A stretch of 64,000 nt of DNA from Erpobdella octoculata (Eukaryota > Annelida > Clitellata > Hirudinida > Erpobdellidae), in contig OZ022241.1 of NCBI GenBank assembly GCA_963978895.1, positions 12,844,856 to 12,908,855 of the forward strand, in the 5' to 3' direction. The notes beneath the pieces were generated by a model that was not told where the DNA came from, made no database searches, and worked only from the letters and a program-made list of their open reading frames with translations. The position numbers and the translations under genes are program-made. Position 1 is the first letter of the stretch; each line of letters opens with the position of its first letter. Shown here piece after piece: positions 18,171 through 29,906 of this stretch.

Positions 18171-19676
18171 ACAACGTTTCTAATGCAGCCAAAATGTAAC
18201 GATTTGTTTTATTCATAGATATCTATGGTTTTATTATTACGGATAATATAAAAATCTTTTATAGCATATATAATTTTATAGAAAAAGTAAAGTGTTTGTT
18301 TATTTATAAAACTCAATTGCTAAAAAGCATTTAATAAAGACGCTTAATAAATGGTATTTGCATTGTGTCGTATTATATTTTCCTAGATTTTGTTCTATCT
18401 CATCGGTTCACTGAGAGCGTCGAACGAGTCGCCTGGGATGAGATAAGATGCTAATCAAAAGTTAATTAACGACTCGCTTCTACAGCTCTTGTGTTAGAAA
18501 TAATTTGAAGGTACAAAACAAACTATACTGGTTAAAAATCACCAATCAATTCGAAACATTAGATTTTTAAACCATTTGAAACCTCTGCTTCCTGCTGCAC
18601 TACTACCCCTGCGCTGTTTGTGAATTTTTATTTTATTTATTTATTCGTGTTTTAAGAAAAGACCTGACAGAACGCAGGAAATCATAAAAAATAAGCAAAA
18701 AAACAAGAAATTAAAAGAAAGTCTGTCTAGTCTATAACGAACATTCAATATTCCGCTAATTATAATGACTGGCAATAGTTAATTTTAGACAATAATAATA
18801 GAATAACGTTATTGAATCAGCTAATAGAGTTGAAAGAAGTTAGGTTAGTAAGAGTCATAGAAGAGCATTCTAATAATAAAGTTACAAGCAAAACTAGCAG
18901 AGTGATGTTGCATTGAAGGGAGTACAAAATCATGTTTCCTCTTGCGAAGAATATGACCATGATTTATCATTACGTGGTCATATTAATTTGTAAACATTTC
19001 ACTTTCATTCACACTGACATAATCTAAATGGCCATATTCTCAGGTGAGACATTCTTCTTGCTTGACCAGCGAATTGCTTGATGTCACAAGTGTCTACCAA
19101 CCCGTGGGTAGTCATAGACACCTTTCACTCTTCCCCATCAGCAGTTTTTTCATAAACTGTTTGAGTTTTAACTTCGAACCCTTTACCAGGAGGTGTAATT
19201 TCTGCCGGTATAACACTTTGGAAAGAAAGCAAGGAGCTAAATCTGGCTCTTGTTTAATGCCTTTCACAGAACTAATATTGTTTGTTTCTTGTTCCTAATG
19301 TTCATTCTTGCTAAATCTTGACAAGAAACATAATCTTTTTGTTAAAAGAATGAGGTAATGTAAATAAGCCAAAGTTGAGGCTCTTTGACATTGGCTGGCA
19401 AGTTGGTAAGCTCCGCCTCCATACCAATTACGAACAACTTATATATAGTCTGAAAGTGCGCGAAAAATCTGTTTGTTGGGAGGTCACGCCGTTGTTGTTT
19501 CAGTAAATCTATCGTGTTTTGTCTGCATCTGCTAACATCTAACGAGTTTAGTTCATTCTCATTGTGTTATAATAATCAGTTAAATTCGTTGTGTTATAAT
19601 AATCAGTTAGATTTTTTGATCGAAACTTTGTTACAATATGAAGAGCAGTTAGATAAAATTAGAGCCGATAATTTAG

Positions 19677-20311
19677 CAGATATGTTGTTGGACAGTTTAC
19701 TAATATATGGGAAGTTTTGAAAGAAATGAAAAGTAATCTGGCTCTTCTTGTCAGTCCGCCAACGACAGCAGTTAATACGGCAGTTCCGGAAAACGTTCAT
19801 TTCCCCATGCACTCCATGGTACAATTTGACCAGTTGGATTCAAAATTAGAATCTAAAGAATTATTTGATGCTCTGGTAAGTCAATTACATCATGTACTTA
19901 AATATCTAAAATTTTTGTATTAGGTTATCACTATCATAAATTCAAACATTTGTATAGGTGATTGACTTATAAAAGCTTGGGGGAGACACAATGGCAGAGG
20001 CGTGTCGTAGGCTGCTCCGGTACACCATGGATGATGGGCTGGCTGAAAAGTTCAATTGGAAAGGGAGTGGTGGTAAAAGAAAAATGGAAAGCACTTTTCA
20101 AAGAACTTATCATTAGTTAGCTTAACTAAACTATTAGCAAAGTCATTTTAAAAATATTAGATATCTAACAACTATTTTTTTAAACTATTTCTCAGAAACT
20201 CTCCAAACCAATAGACGCTTCCACGATTCGTCAGCCAAGGAAATTGAGGTTGTGACAAAGAAGTGGATAAAGTTTGCACATGAGAGGCTGAACCGCAAGG
20301 AGAAGAAATGA
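19677..20311 (+). pseudogene. DUF4806-like gene, decayed, inside a DNA transposon
   Basis: Three blocks resemble the C-terminal DUF4806 domain found in many animal proteins, often near transposons. Block 1 (to 19875, gtaagt donor) gives EVLKEMKSNLALL and then ENVHFPMHSMVQFDQLDSKL. Block 2 (from 19958) gives KLGGDTMAEACRRLLRY and EKFNWKGSGGKR. Block 3 (20196-20311) gives KEIEVVTKKWIKFAHERLNR then a stop. Known family pattern: LGG-x5-ATRR-x4-L, YNW-x-GKGGK and W-x3-APER-x-RK, which these fit in order. A TAA lies just before KLGG in block 2, so the copy is probably dead unless a different acceptor is used. Family assignment is from memory of the pattern. Confidence 0.55.
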
Positions 20312-20460
20312 CATTTATATAGAGCTCAAAAAACTTTCTTTAAATAAACTTTTTTATAAATTTGCAAATATTGTTTCAGTTTTGTCTATTGATGAACGTA
20401 TTTGAAGTGATAATAATTTGCATGAGCAAATAATAGAGGAGGTTTCTAAAGCGTTACATT

Positions 20461-20572
20461 GTAAACGTTTCTAAAACGTTACACGGGAAACGTTTCTAAA
20501 ACGTTACACGGGAAACGTTTCTAAAACGTTACACGGGAAACGTTTCTAAAACGTTACTCAGGAAACGTTTCT
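20461..20572. repeat. 25-bp tandem array, about 4 copies
   Basis: Unit is aaacgtttctaaaacgttac plus acggg. It lies just inside the right end of the transposon at 17639-20676 and shares the acgtttct..aacgtt core of the left array. Confidence 0.95.
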
Positions 20573-21360
20573 TTAACGCACAGCCGATGAGCAAAACAAC
20601 CGAAAAGAAACGCGTTTCTTGTAACCGAAAATGAACGGTTAAGAAACGTTACAAAGTGGTTACAATGTTTACTGGGAAGCCTGAAGTCAATGTGGGATGA
20701 GCCGGGATTTTTTGCCAAGTATTAAGAAATTTTAAGCCTCTAAAAACAGGCCCAAATTAGACGGGCCGGGCTTGGAGTTTTGGCTTATGAAACTGGCTGG
20801 GCCAAGTTGCCGACAGGCCGGGCGGTAAAAAATCGGCACGTGCAGTACTATGTATGTACTGTTTAAATTCTTTACTTTACGCCACTGCTAGTATTTTTAC
20901 AAAGTATTTTCTATGTACGTTTGTGTGCGGATAAAACTTATTCGTGCATGTAAGTTGGCCTGGTGACAATCTTGGAAACGACTACTTTGGGACCCATTAA
21001 TAGTTGAAAGTTGAACGTCAAATATTTAGCCGGCGACTACATGGCCAGCGACTAGTTGACCTGTACCCATATATAGAATATATATTCTTTATATAAAATA
21101 TGTATTTTATATATAAAATACTCTATACTAGGTAGTTGTAATGCGACTAAGGCACCCGTTAAATTTAGATTATTATTTAATTATTCTACTTATTAGTTTT
21201 TTTCAACTGCCATCTAGCGGAGATAACAAAATCATAAAGTCAAAAACCTTTGCTACAAGGCACCGAGGTGTGAAAAACAAAAATTTGCTGATTTTCCCAA
21301 TTATCAGCCTTAAAAAGTAAGGCGCTACATAAGTTTTTTTTAATGATTTAAGTCTAAAGC

Positions 21361-21379
21361 ATATATATATATATATATA

Positions 21380-21442
<63 letters not shown>
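21361..21442. repeat. (TA)n microsatellite with two GAA interruptions
   Basis: About 80 bases of TA repeat; tagaatata occurs at both sides. It lies 200 bp upstream of the FAHD1 start codon. Confidence 0.95.
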
Positions 21443-21446
<4 letters not shown>

Positions 21447-21650
21447 ATATATACCTATATAACTATATGTAGGGTCTGAAGTATATGTAATAGGTTTAGA
21501 AGGTCGATATTCGATGTCGCTGTTGAGAGATTAGGTGATTTGATTTCATTAAACAAGTAAGAGTAAAAAGCAGACTAATTAAGAGTTTATCCATTATTTC
21601 ACAGGATCGTCGCTTACCCATATATTGCCATATAAGGTCGTAGAAGGAAA

Positions 21651-22503
21651 ATGAGCTCGAAATTCGTGAAATTTCAAGAATTTGGAAAGAAAATTATAGG
21701 AGCTGCTAGAACGTACAGGTATCGGCTACACAAAATAAGTATAATTAAAGACAATAGCAAGAAATGTTTTCTAACCTATCATTTAATTTAATGACTACAG
21801 TTATTAGACTTAGACTAACCTCACCAGACAAATTTATTCAGAGAACATGCTTTAGAACTGAATAATCCAGTCCCAAAAGAACCTGTGATATTTCTTAAAC
21901 CAACATCATCTTATATTGTTGAAGGACATCCAATCAAGGTTGTTTATAATTATCAAGACAAAAATGCATAGGTCTCCCTACCTACAATAATTACAGTTTG
22001 ATCATTTGTAGATTCCTAAAGGTTCCTGTGAGTTGCATCATGAGGTTGAATTGGGTGTCATAATTGGAAAGCAAGGAAAAAATATTGCTGCATCATCTGC
22101 AAATGATTACATTGCGGGATACGTTCTAGCTCTCGATATGACTGATCGAGCCGAACAATCAAAGGCTAAACAGGCAGGCCTTTCATGGTGCTTAGCCAAA
22201 GGTTTTGACACTGCATGTCCAGTAAGCAGATTCATATCTAAGGAAGAGCTTGCAGACTGTCAAAATGTCAAGCTAAGATTGAGCGTTAATGGAACTACAA
22301 AACAGAATGGATCAACAAAAGATATGATTTTCTCCATACCTTATCTCATTTCTTGGATAAGCAACAGAATGACTCTCGAAGAAGGTGACCTAATATTAAC
22401 TGGTACCCCACCCGGTGTGGGCCCTGTAAAAGCAGGGGATCAGATTGAATGTGCTCTTGATGATAGTTTGGTCAATATGACTTTTAACGTTATTGCAGAA
22501 TAA
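21651..22503 (+). CDS. FAHD1: FAHD1-type acylpyruvase / oxaloacetate decarboxylase
   Basis: Fumarylacetoacetate-hydrolase-fold enzyme of 218 residues; human FAHD1 is of similar length. Known role of the family: Mg2+-dependent hydrolysis of acylpyruvates and decarboxylation of oxaloacetate, usually in mitochondria. Exons: 21651-21718, 21842-21938, 22012-22503; phases 2 and 0 agree and every intron is GT-AG. Visible family features are FLKPTSSYI, the metal-binding HHEVELG (Glu66, Glu68), the third ligand in LALDMTDR (Asp97), WCLAKGFDT with Lys118, PVS, and the C-terminal LTGTPPGVGP. All expected metal ligands are present, so the gene looks intact. The N-terminus (MSSKFVKFQEFGKKI) is short and basic, typical for FAHD1. 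The gene converges on SHQ1. Confidence 0.95.
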
Positions 22504-23527
22504 AAATACCTATAAGCAAAGATTACTTTTTAACTAAAGAAATCTTAAACATTTAAATATGTATGCATTGTTGAAACATTTTTGCACTATTGGTATATTT
22601 ATGCATTGTTGTTTTATTTATGCATTGTTGAAATATTGTTAAAATATGTACAATTCAACCTTGGTTGAAATAGCTCCACATTTGATATCCTCAGACTTGT
22701 AAGAATGCTTTTGTTTGTTGTTTCTACCACTGCCAATTTTTCATGTTAAATTGTGCCTTAATTATTTATTAAACAATTATTTGTGTTCTGATATTTCAGG
22801 AATATAAAAAGACTAAACCATGTGTGCTAATTTTAATATTATATATTGCTTAAATTATGTATTAAAGTATACTTCAAAGCAATATAAAATTGACAATGTT
22901 AATACATAATTAAAATAAAATACTACATTAGTCATAATTTTGTTCAATTTTTTATAGTGAACTGCAAATATAGTAAATTAGCAGGTTCATTAGCATTCAT
23001 GAAAGCTTAAAAACAAGCTTTTACCATTCTGCTTTAGAGAATTAAATACATATTAAAACAAACAACAAATTGAAAGATATTTGCACATGAGCTGCATTAG
23101 AATTAGAACCTACGATCTGGTAACCGCTCGACTAAAAGTAAGGCAAACTACGGTAAACTAATGTATCACATGTTTATAGTTCAGATGTAAAATAGATGCA
23201 CATTTACTATAAATACAAAGTAATGCTCAAATGGTTCAACAAAGGAGACTCTAAATTAAGACATTTGGTTTCCCCAGGCTTATTATTATAAAAAATGTAA
23301 ATAATCTTAAGAATTAAATATTTTGCTTATTCGATATAATTCATCATTATCAGCAACAAATCTTTGTACATAACCTATTTTCAGCTTGAATGGGAGGAAA
23401 TAGGTTAATTAGCTCTTTAAAGGTCGTGCCACAAAATAAAAGTAAATTAGATCTATTAAAAAAATTCATTTAACACGTAAGATTATCGCATAATCTTCTA
23501 AAACTAAAAATAGTCAACATACATAAT
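22504..23527. other. AT-rich DNA, FAHD1 3' region
   Basis: It contains three imperfect repeats of tgcattgttg near 22560-22640 and is otherwise plain AT-rich sequence. No gene or bounded element was seen. Confidence 0.5.
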
Positions 23528-23728
23528 TTCCGGTCTTGATGTATGTATGTTAGGAATTTTGCACAACGCGGCGAGCACGAGGGTCAGCAGTTGCTAAAAT
23601 TAGTGAGCGCAGGTGTGTGGTAAAAGTTATTACGCAATTGTACACTGTCTGTCCTAAAGATCAAAAGAGGTGGCACTGCAATCAAAATTTTTAAGAAATC
23701 CGTCATTTTTGACGGGCTATCTCTAGAT
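23528..23728 (+). mobile_element. short Helitron, CCGTCA-hairpin family
   Basis: The 3' end is a hairpin (ccgtca-tttt-tgacgg), then gctatct, then CTAG followed by A, fitting Helitron ends. The body matches copies at 33490-33718 and (minus strand) 5484-5690. It starts near atttccggtcttgatg, close to the 5' motif atttccgacatct of the 33.5-kb copy. It lies in the gap between FAHD1 and SHQ1. Confidence 0.75.
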
Positions 23729-23780
23729 ATATAAATAAAACACTAAATAATATAAGATGTGATTAATTATTAACAATATT

Positions 23781-26728
23781 TTATTCAATATGAACTTGGA
23801 CTAAATCACCAGTGAGATCTTCTACAAAACTCTCACGAGCATCATTACTGTTGAAGTCATTATGATTATCTTCAGAAATTACTTGGATTTTAACTTTTTT
23901 ATGTAGCAACGTGTCATCATCAGGGCTTTTGTCATCCTTGCAACTCAACCTGTTAATCCTATCACAACTCTTATTTATGTCATCAGTCTTGCTTTCATCA
24001 TCATCTGAACTGACAGCAGTGTCATCACTAGTATCATCATCATCACTAGAACTATCATCATCATCGTTAGAACTATCGTTATCACTATCCAAATCCTCAT
24101 CTAGCAAATCAACAGCTGCTTCTAAAACCTCAAGATCTAATCCAACATCAGCTTTTGTAATGTTAACCTGATGAAAACAAAAAATCAATTAAAAATTACT
24201 CTAAGTAAAAGAGCCAGAAGAACAAATCATCTCACTTACTTTTTTAAGTGCATCAGCCAATGCAGCAAGCTTATCAGGTCTGAATTTATTAAAAGAATCA
24301 GATTAATTAAAATTCGTTAAACAGTCAAATATGAAAATTATTTATGTAGAATAAAAAATGCTTACTTGATTTGTTGTATCCAAGAACAATAATCATTTAT
24401 GTAAAGCTCATTTAAGATGTAATGATCATAACTGTCCACAAGTAGCTTTCTGATCACCAAAAAACATTTTAATAGAAACAGCTTGCCTGAAATGTAAATA
24501 ACCGTATAAACTAATAATTTTCAAAGTAAAATGTGATGAATGAGCTGACCTTTTTGTAATATTTGATGGACGTCGTTTAGAACGACCACACTCAAGTCGT
24601 AATTCCGATAAAGAGGAAAACATAAACTTCTCCGGACGCAAGCGACTGCAACTTCATGAAAATCAGTGAAACTGTCCAACCATGACAATGTCGAGCTTAA
24701 CTTGCAAATCGTCCATCCTGATTCAACCTTTAATATTGAAATAAATAAAAAAAATTGATGTTTTAAAAAATAAAGTTATTTTTTTATTGCTAAATCTAAT
24801 AATAATGAGTGTTCTTATAGTTATGGAAGAAAAGAATAAAAAAACAAGATTGACCAACCGTATGGCAGCCTAAAGTCGTTCGGTAATCATATGCAAAAGC
24901 AAACAGAATGTCAATCAAGCCAAGATAAACTGACTTCTTTTGATGGTTTTCTGCAGTAAGAAAAGTGAAACAAAACAAATTTTAAAATAAAACGAAAGTT
25001 CTCTTAGAAAAAGTCCCATGCTTAAATAAAAGACTAATTTAATCAACATGAAAATAATAAATAAATAATATTTTAAAATGTAAACACTATTATTATTATT
25101 ATTATTATACGGTTAATAACACAACATATGTCTATCACACTACATTAAGTTATAATGAAGAAATCAAAGTTGCTGAAACATACTCGAGGAGAGAATGTAT
25201 GAGCGACGTGGAAGTTTGAAGAGATCTTGTTTTTCTTCTTCATCAAAATCTTCTGAAATGCGATAAAAATGTTTATGTATCTCAATGAAAATTTGTTTAG
25301 TAAATAATTTATGCTTATATCAACCATTAGCTTCGTTTGATGTAAACCAGAATGGAGTATAATTTATTATTTCTTCAATGTTCTCTCTCTCTTTCAGATT
25401 TGCGCTGAAATATTAAAAAATATAAAATTTGTATCATTTCAATTTTGCACAATGAAAAAAGGACAGACAAGAACGAAAAAAATTTCTATAATGGAATTTA
25501 ATCGAGGAGGGAACATATTGTTTGTAAGATGTAAATAAAATGTTAACAATAAATGAAGAAATATATAAAAAATTACATAACATTAAAATGTTGTAAATAC
25601 CAACATATAATGATAATGTTGCAAATACAAAATACTTCACCTATAGCAACTTCATTTATAATGCCAACAACAACACTTTTTACTTAGCCCTTTGGAGTGT
25701 CGTTATAGGCGAAGTCTACAGTACTGACACATAATATTAATTTTGTAAATCCTAACTTATGATGATAATGCTGTTAATACTTACACAAAATGATCATCAT
25801 TAAACGATTCATCTTCATTTGATATTCGCAATTTTTTTCTTGATTTTTCATCGACTTTATCAGGGTTTTTTAAATCAATAGCCTCACCCAACTCCTCCTG
25901 CAAAAAATGCAAGTTTTAATAAACAAATTCCATTAACAGAAGCTATTGAATTAAAATTTAAACAAACATACACCAATCTTAAGGAACACTCCTGACTTTA
26001 AATTGGCAAAACCATATTTTGGAGATGTCAATAAAATACTGCTAATATCGGTTTCTTCTTCTTCTGGCAATTCTTGAACGTGACAAATATCTTCAATTGA
26101 TTCTTCTTCACTTTCATAACAATCATCATCACCTTGAATAACAAGATAACAACATCTAAAAATCATTAAAAAAACAAGTACTCGGTAAAAAATTTTCACA
26201 AATGCTTTTTATTTTTTAATTAGGTAGCATTAAACTTTTGCAAATCATTTTATTATAAATCTTTGATTTGAAAAATTAATTTTTACCTTACAAGAATAAA
26301 CTTATCAGAAAATTTAATTTTATTTAAATTTTGTCTATGCATTCGGAAAATTTGAAAGAATGCATTGAGAGACAACAATTCAACACATCAAATTTTAAGT
26401 TAATTGTATGTTTTTTAAGCGTCACAAGATTCTCAAAGCAATCCTTTAAGCAAGCAAACACAGTGAAGTTAATATGAAAGATTTAAAAACAAAGTTTTTA
26501 GCATAAGTCCTTTATTTGAAAATTTAATTTTGCTTTCTTTGAATCGATTTAAAACTGGTAGTTCTATAACTTTAGCAAAAATTGGTAGTTTTTTTATTTC
26601 AATTAAATTTTATATAACTGTTGTCCAAACAATCTGAAATCTTAATAAAATGCATTGCCATCAATAGATTTGGCTCTATAGATAAACACAGTTTGATCAG
26701 TAAAATGCATTATATATATATATATAAA

Positions 26729-26787
<59 letters not shown>

Positions 26788-27882
26788 CCAAAAATACATT
26801 TTACGTATTAACATTTTCTGATTGATAGAGCAACGTCCTTTTTTATGGCCTTTCCAGGCATGTCAGAGTGTGCATTATATGCGTAAAAATATGGTAGGTT
26901 TTTAAGCGCTTCAGCTGTCCTTCAAGCAAGCGAGAAAATTGGTAAAGTTAATATAAAAGATTTAAAAACTAACCAACAACTTCAATTTTTGAACTGAGAG
27001 TTTTTTTATTTGATGGTGTAAGCAATTTTGTTAACATATCGAGATCAGAAAACTCTTCTCCTGGGTGAGCTTTGACAATCATAATAGTAAAAACGCCTAA
27101 ACATTTTATAATAAAAAATTTTAAAGTCAGAAAAGTTAGCGTTAAGAAATTAACAAATAAAAGTCTGCAAAAGTATGGAATATATTATACAAAAAAGTTA
27201 TACAAAATCACCATTATCATAGGTAACAACTTCATCTGCATTTTCTGAGAGCTTATTTGAAAAATGTAACCTGGCATCCAAGAAAATAAATTATATAATA
27301 AATTATATAATACTCATTTTGGAAAATAACTATAATCAACTGAATAACTATACTAATAAATATTAACTGACTAACCTTAAATAATAAGGCTTTGAGTAAA
27401 ATACAAATTCATATTCCCCAACATTAAATTCTGGTTCACTCTCTGCAGTTATCTTGAAACATAAATGTATAACAGCTTAGTTATGTTATGTTTGGTCAAA
27501 TAAAACTGTATCTACATAAGTAAAAATAAGTAGCTAAATGTGTTGCTAAGTGTTAAACTCGAGAATGGCTGGACAATCTCTAAATCTGTGCAGACTGTTC
27601 TTAGCATTAAACATCTTAGAATTATTTGTTTTTCTTTTCTTTTTCATTTAGTCAAAACAAGCCACAGCAACACATGGCCAGGTACAACTAGTAGCTGTAT
27701 AAAAGAACCAAATATTATGAACACAAATATCTTTTTAGCCGACATAACTAAACAGTGATCCGGACTAACTCTAAATCTGCACAAACAGCTCTTGATGGTA
27801 TCGGACATACTACGCAATAAATCAGGCCCAATCTTTGACTCCTATCTATCTATCTATATATAATAAAATGTCTGTCTTTGAG

Positions 27883-27943
<61 letters not shown>

Positions 27944-29906
27944 TTATGTATGTCTGCATGAATGTGTGTCCTTTATGCATTGCACACAATCTTGAGAGTC
28001 AATGGTTTTTCGTAAAAAAATTGAAATCAGTCACAAAATGAGCAGAGCAGTAGAGCGAGCGGACACAAGAATTGGAGAATGAGCTGGAACGGGAAAGCAA
28101 GCGGGAACAAAAAAACGACCGAGAGCTAGTTCGTTAAAACCAGTTTTTAACAGCCTAACACCTTGAATGTTTCTACCGCGCTGCGTTCATCATGAATGGA
28201 TTTTTCGTTATTAAATATAAACTTTTTTTAAATTTGTTGGTATATTTAAACTCAGATTTTACATCTTTATAAGATTATTTTGTTTAATTTAATTAAAAAA
28301 ATCTTTTATTTTTTTATGCTACCTGGTGTAAAAAGAATTTAATTACTACTATACTTTTATGCTACCAGGTGTAAAAAGAATTTAATTACTACTATATAAT
28401 AATAATAATAATAATACGAAATTTATCAAGCGCCAAACAACGCGACTGAGGCGCCCTCAGATAACCTAAAAGTTGCATGGTTCAAAGGCCGACTTAAAAT
28501 AAAAAGTTTTAAGTTTAGTTCTAAAGGCAGCGACGGATCCACAGTTTCAAATTTCGGCTGGCAGTGCATTCCGGACGATTTGCGATGCGTGTCGAAAGGA
28601 CCTCACACCGATATTTTTGCTGGCTTTTTTCCGTGCGAGTTCAGGAGCTGTGGATGAGCGGTCTTTGGAAGATTCTGTTGTGAAGGAGTTGGTGAAGATA
28701 TGTGGGCGATGAACAAAGCCGAATTTTAATTTTGTACGCCAGTGAAGTGTGGACAGACGGAATAAAGATGATGACGACGAATCCAAAGGGTAGACTCCAT
28801 TTAGCAGCCCTATTCATCATTCTCTGGAGATGTTTTTGGTCGTACAGAGGAATGCCAAAAAGAATGGAGTTACAATAATCGAGCCTTGACAAGATCAGAC
28901 AACAAGCCAAGGAGTTGGCGTTTTCCCTCGATAAAAACTTTCTGACGTGGGCGATTGCTCTGATCTGATGATAGCATGAACGAATGACTGATGAAACGTG
29001 ATTTGCAAAAGTGAGACGGTTGTCAATCAACATGCCAAGGCTTTTTAGAGTGGGGAAGAAAGGAACTGAGTGTTCTCCAACGGAGAGAGATTTTAAGTTG
29101 GAGATAGCCTTGATCGAGTAACTGGATCCTAACAGAACAACCTCAGTTTTGGATGTATTAAACTGAAGGTTGTTGTGCAGAAACCAGTGTTCAATGGATC
29201 TGATGCAGTCGGTCAGTCTCTTAATTTCCAAGTCGGAGTCCCAGTAAGAGAGCAACTGGAAAAGCTGCGTGTCGTCGGCATATTGGTGATACGGTACATT
29301 CTGTTCACTGATAATGCTACACACAGGAGATATGTAGGTGGTGAAGAGAAGAGGCCCTAAGACAGAGCCCTGAGGAACACCGCTGGTGATCAGAACAGAA
29401 GATGAGCTGCAACCACCCAGTTTGACAAACTGCAACCGACCCGACAAGTAGGAAGCAAACCACGAAAAGACGCTGGCACTGATGCCGAATTCGTTGTGGA
29501 GGCGGTCAAGAAGGGTGGAGTGACTTATCTTATAATATAATACCCTAACCCTAATTATCACTTTTCATAGTGTTTATAGCTAATTATAGCCGAGAATGTA
29601 TTAATCTTTCATACAGCGGACCGTTAAAGTGAAAGATTACCACATAATAAACTATTACAAAAAACACAATTGTTATATAAAAAAAGTAAAAGTAAAAATA
29701 AAATAAATTAGATCTATACACTAAAATAAATTATATTTATACACTACACAGTACACAAATAAATAACGTATGTTTGTCCAAAAACAGCAGCTGATTGATT
29801 AATAAAATAATATTTATTACTTTATGACTACCTTGGCATATGGAGCCTTGATGGCGATAATAATATGCTTCAAATCTTGATTAACTTTGAAATATGGTGT
29901 AATCAT
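23781..29906 (-). CDS. SHQ1: SHQ1, H/ACA ribonucleoprotein assembly factor
   Basis: SHQ1 is the chaperone that holds dyskerin/Cbf5 before H/ACA snoRNP and telomerase-RNP assembly. The complete 524-residue frame comes from 13 exons: 29832-29906, 27376-27452, 27212-27270, 26974-27096, 25972-26132, 25785-25897, 25325-25404, 25184-25252, 24859-24950, 24550-24727, 24366-24486, 24240-24279, 23781-24167. All phases agree. The N-terminal CS-like domain starts MITPYFKVNQDLKH and continues FYSKPYYLRL. The SHQ1-specific helical domain shows KYGFANLKSGVF, TPFWF, SVYLGLIDIL, VESGWTICKLSSTLSWLD, RRSLCFPLYR and YILNELYINDYCSWIQ, then DKLAALADALKKVNITKADV. The tail is a Ser/Asp-rich acidic stretch, as in animal SHQ1. 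Human SHQ1 is slightly longer, mainly in that tail. Intron 1 has been enlarged by a Helitron and a LINE. It is transcribed in the same direction as eIF4A3, 0.96 kb downstream of it. Confidence 0.95.
26711..26786. repeat. (TA)n microsatellite in a SHQ1 intron
   Basis: TA repeat with one interruption (aaatattta) in the intron between SHQ1 exons 4 and 5. Confidence 0.95.
27853..28129 (+). mobile_element. non-autonomous Helitron in SHQ1 intron 1
   Basis: It begins TCTATATATAATAAAATG after an A and ends CTAG followed by T. Inside are the family leader (ttatgcattgca, cttgagagtcaatgg, tcacaaaatgagc) and a few gcgggaac units. The terminal hairpin seen in other copies is missing, so it looks like a 3'-end variant. 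Confidence 0.8.
28385..29530 (-). mobile_element. L2-type LINE, 5'-truncated, in SHQ1 intron 1
   Basis: The minus-strand frame reads HSTLLDRLHNEFG, SGVPQGSVLGPLLF, YHQYADDTQLF and LSRLDYCNSILFG, so motifs A-C and the thumb of the reverse transcriptase are present. The frame shifts near 28780 into the usual C-terminal block (FRHASQIVRNALP). The 3' end is a gcgcttgataaa-like tail followed by an (ATT)n microsatellite at 28398-28417, typical of L2 elements. It lies in the same orientation as SHQ1. Confidence 0.92.

Larger units (their letters stand above)
17639..20676. mobile_element. 3.0-kb inverted-repeat DNA transposon with subterminal arrays and DUF4806-like cargo
   Basis: Both ends begin with the inverted repeat CCCAGTAAACAT(G/T)GTAACCA; similarity continues inwards with TTTGTAACGTTTCTT. 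A 61-bp tandem array lies just inside the left end and a 25-bp array just inside the right end, both built around an acgtttctnnaacgtt core. Only an AA is shared on the two flanks, so the target duplication is unclear and the superfamily is not assigned. The only protein-coding trace is the DUF4806-like gene at 19677-20311; no transposase was recognised. Confidence 0.8.
17584..20850. mobile_element. GGCCGGGC-rich inverted-repeat element hosting a larger insertion
   Basis: Ends are TAGGTACTGCACG (left) and CGTGCAGTACTA (right). The short interior is rich in gggccgggc and gcctgaagtcaatgtggga motifs that recur on the opposite strand at 42640-42835 and 43797-43910. The element at 17639-20676 lies inside it. 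The terminal TAG and length suggest a hAT-like MITE, but no 8-bp duplication was found. Confidence 0.5.

Noticed and set aside
26133..26199. Upstream part of the frame at 25951-26199 as coding
   Set aside because: The phase-consistent SHQ1 exon starts at the AG ending at 26133; the Met-rich stretch above it is intron.
29540..29553. Telomere-like CCCTAACCCTAA
   Set aside because: Only two units at a LINE truncation point; too short to indicate an interstitial telomere.
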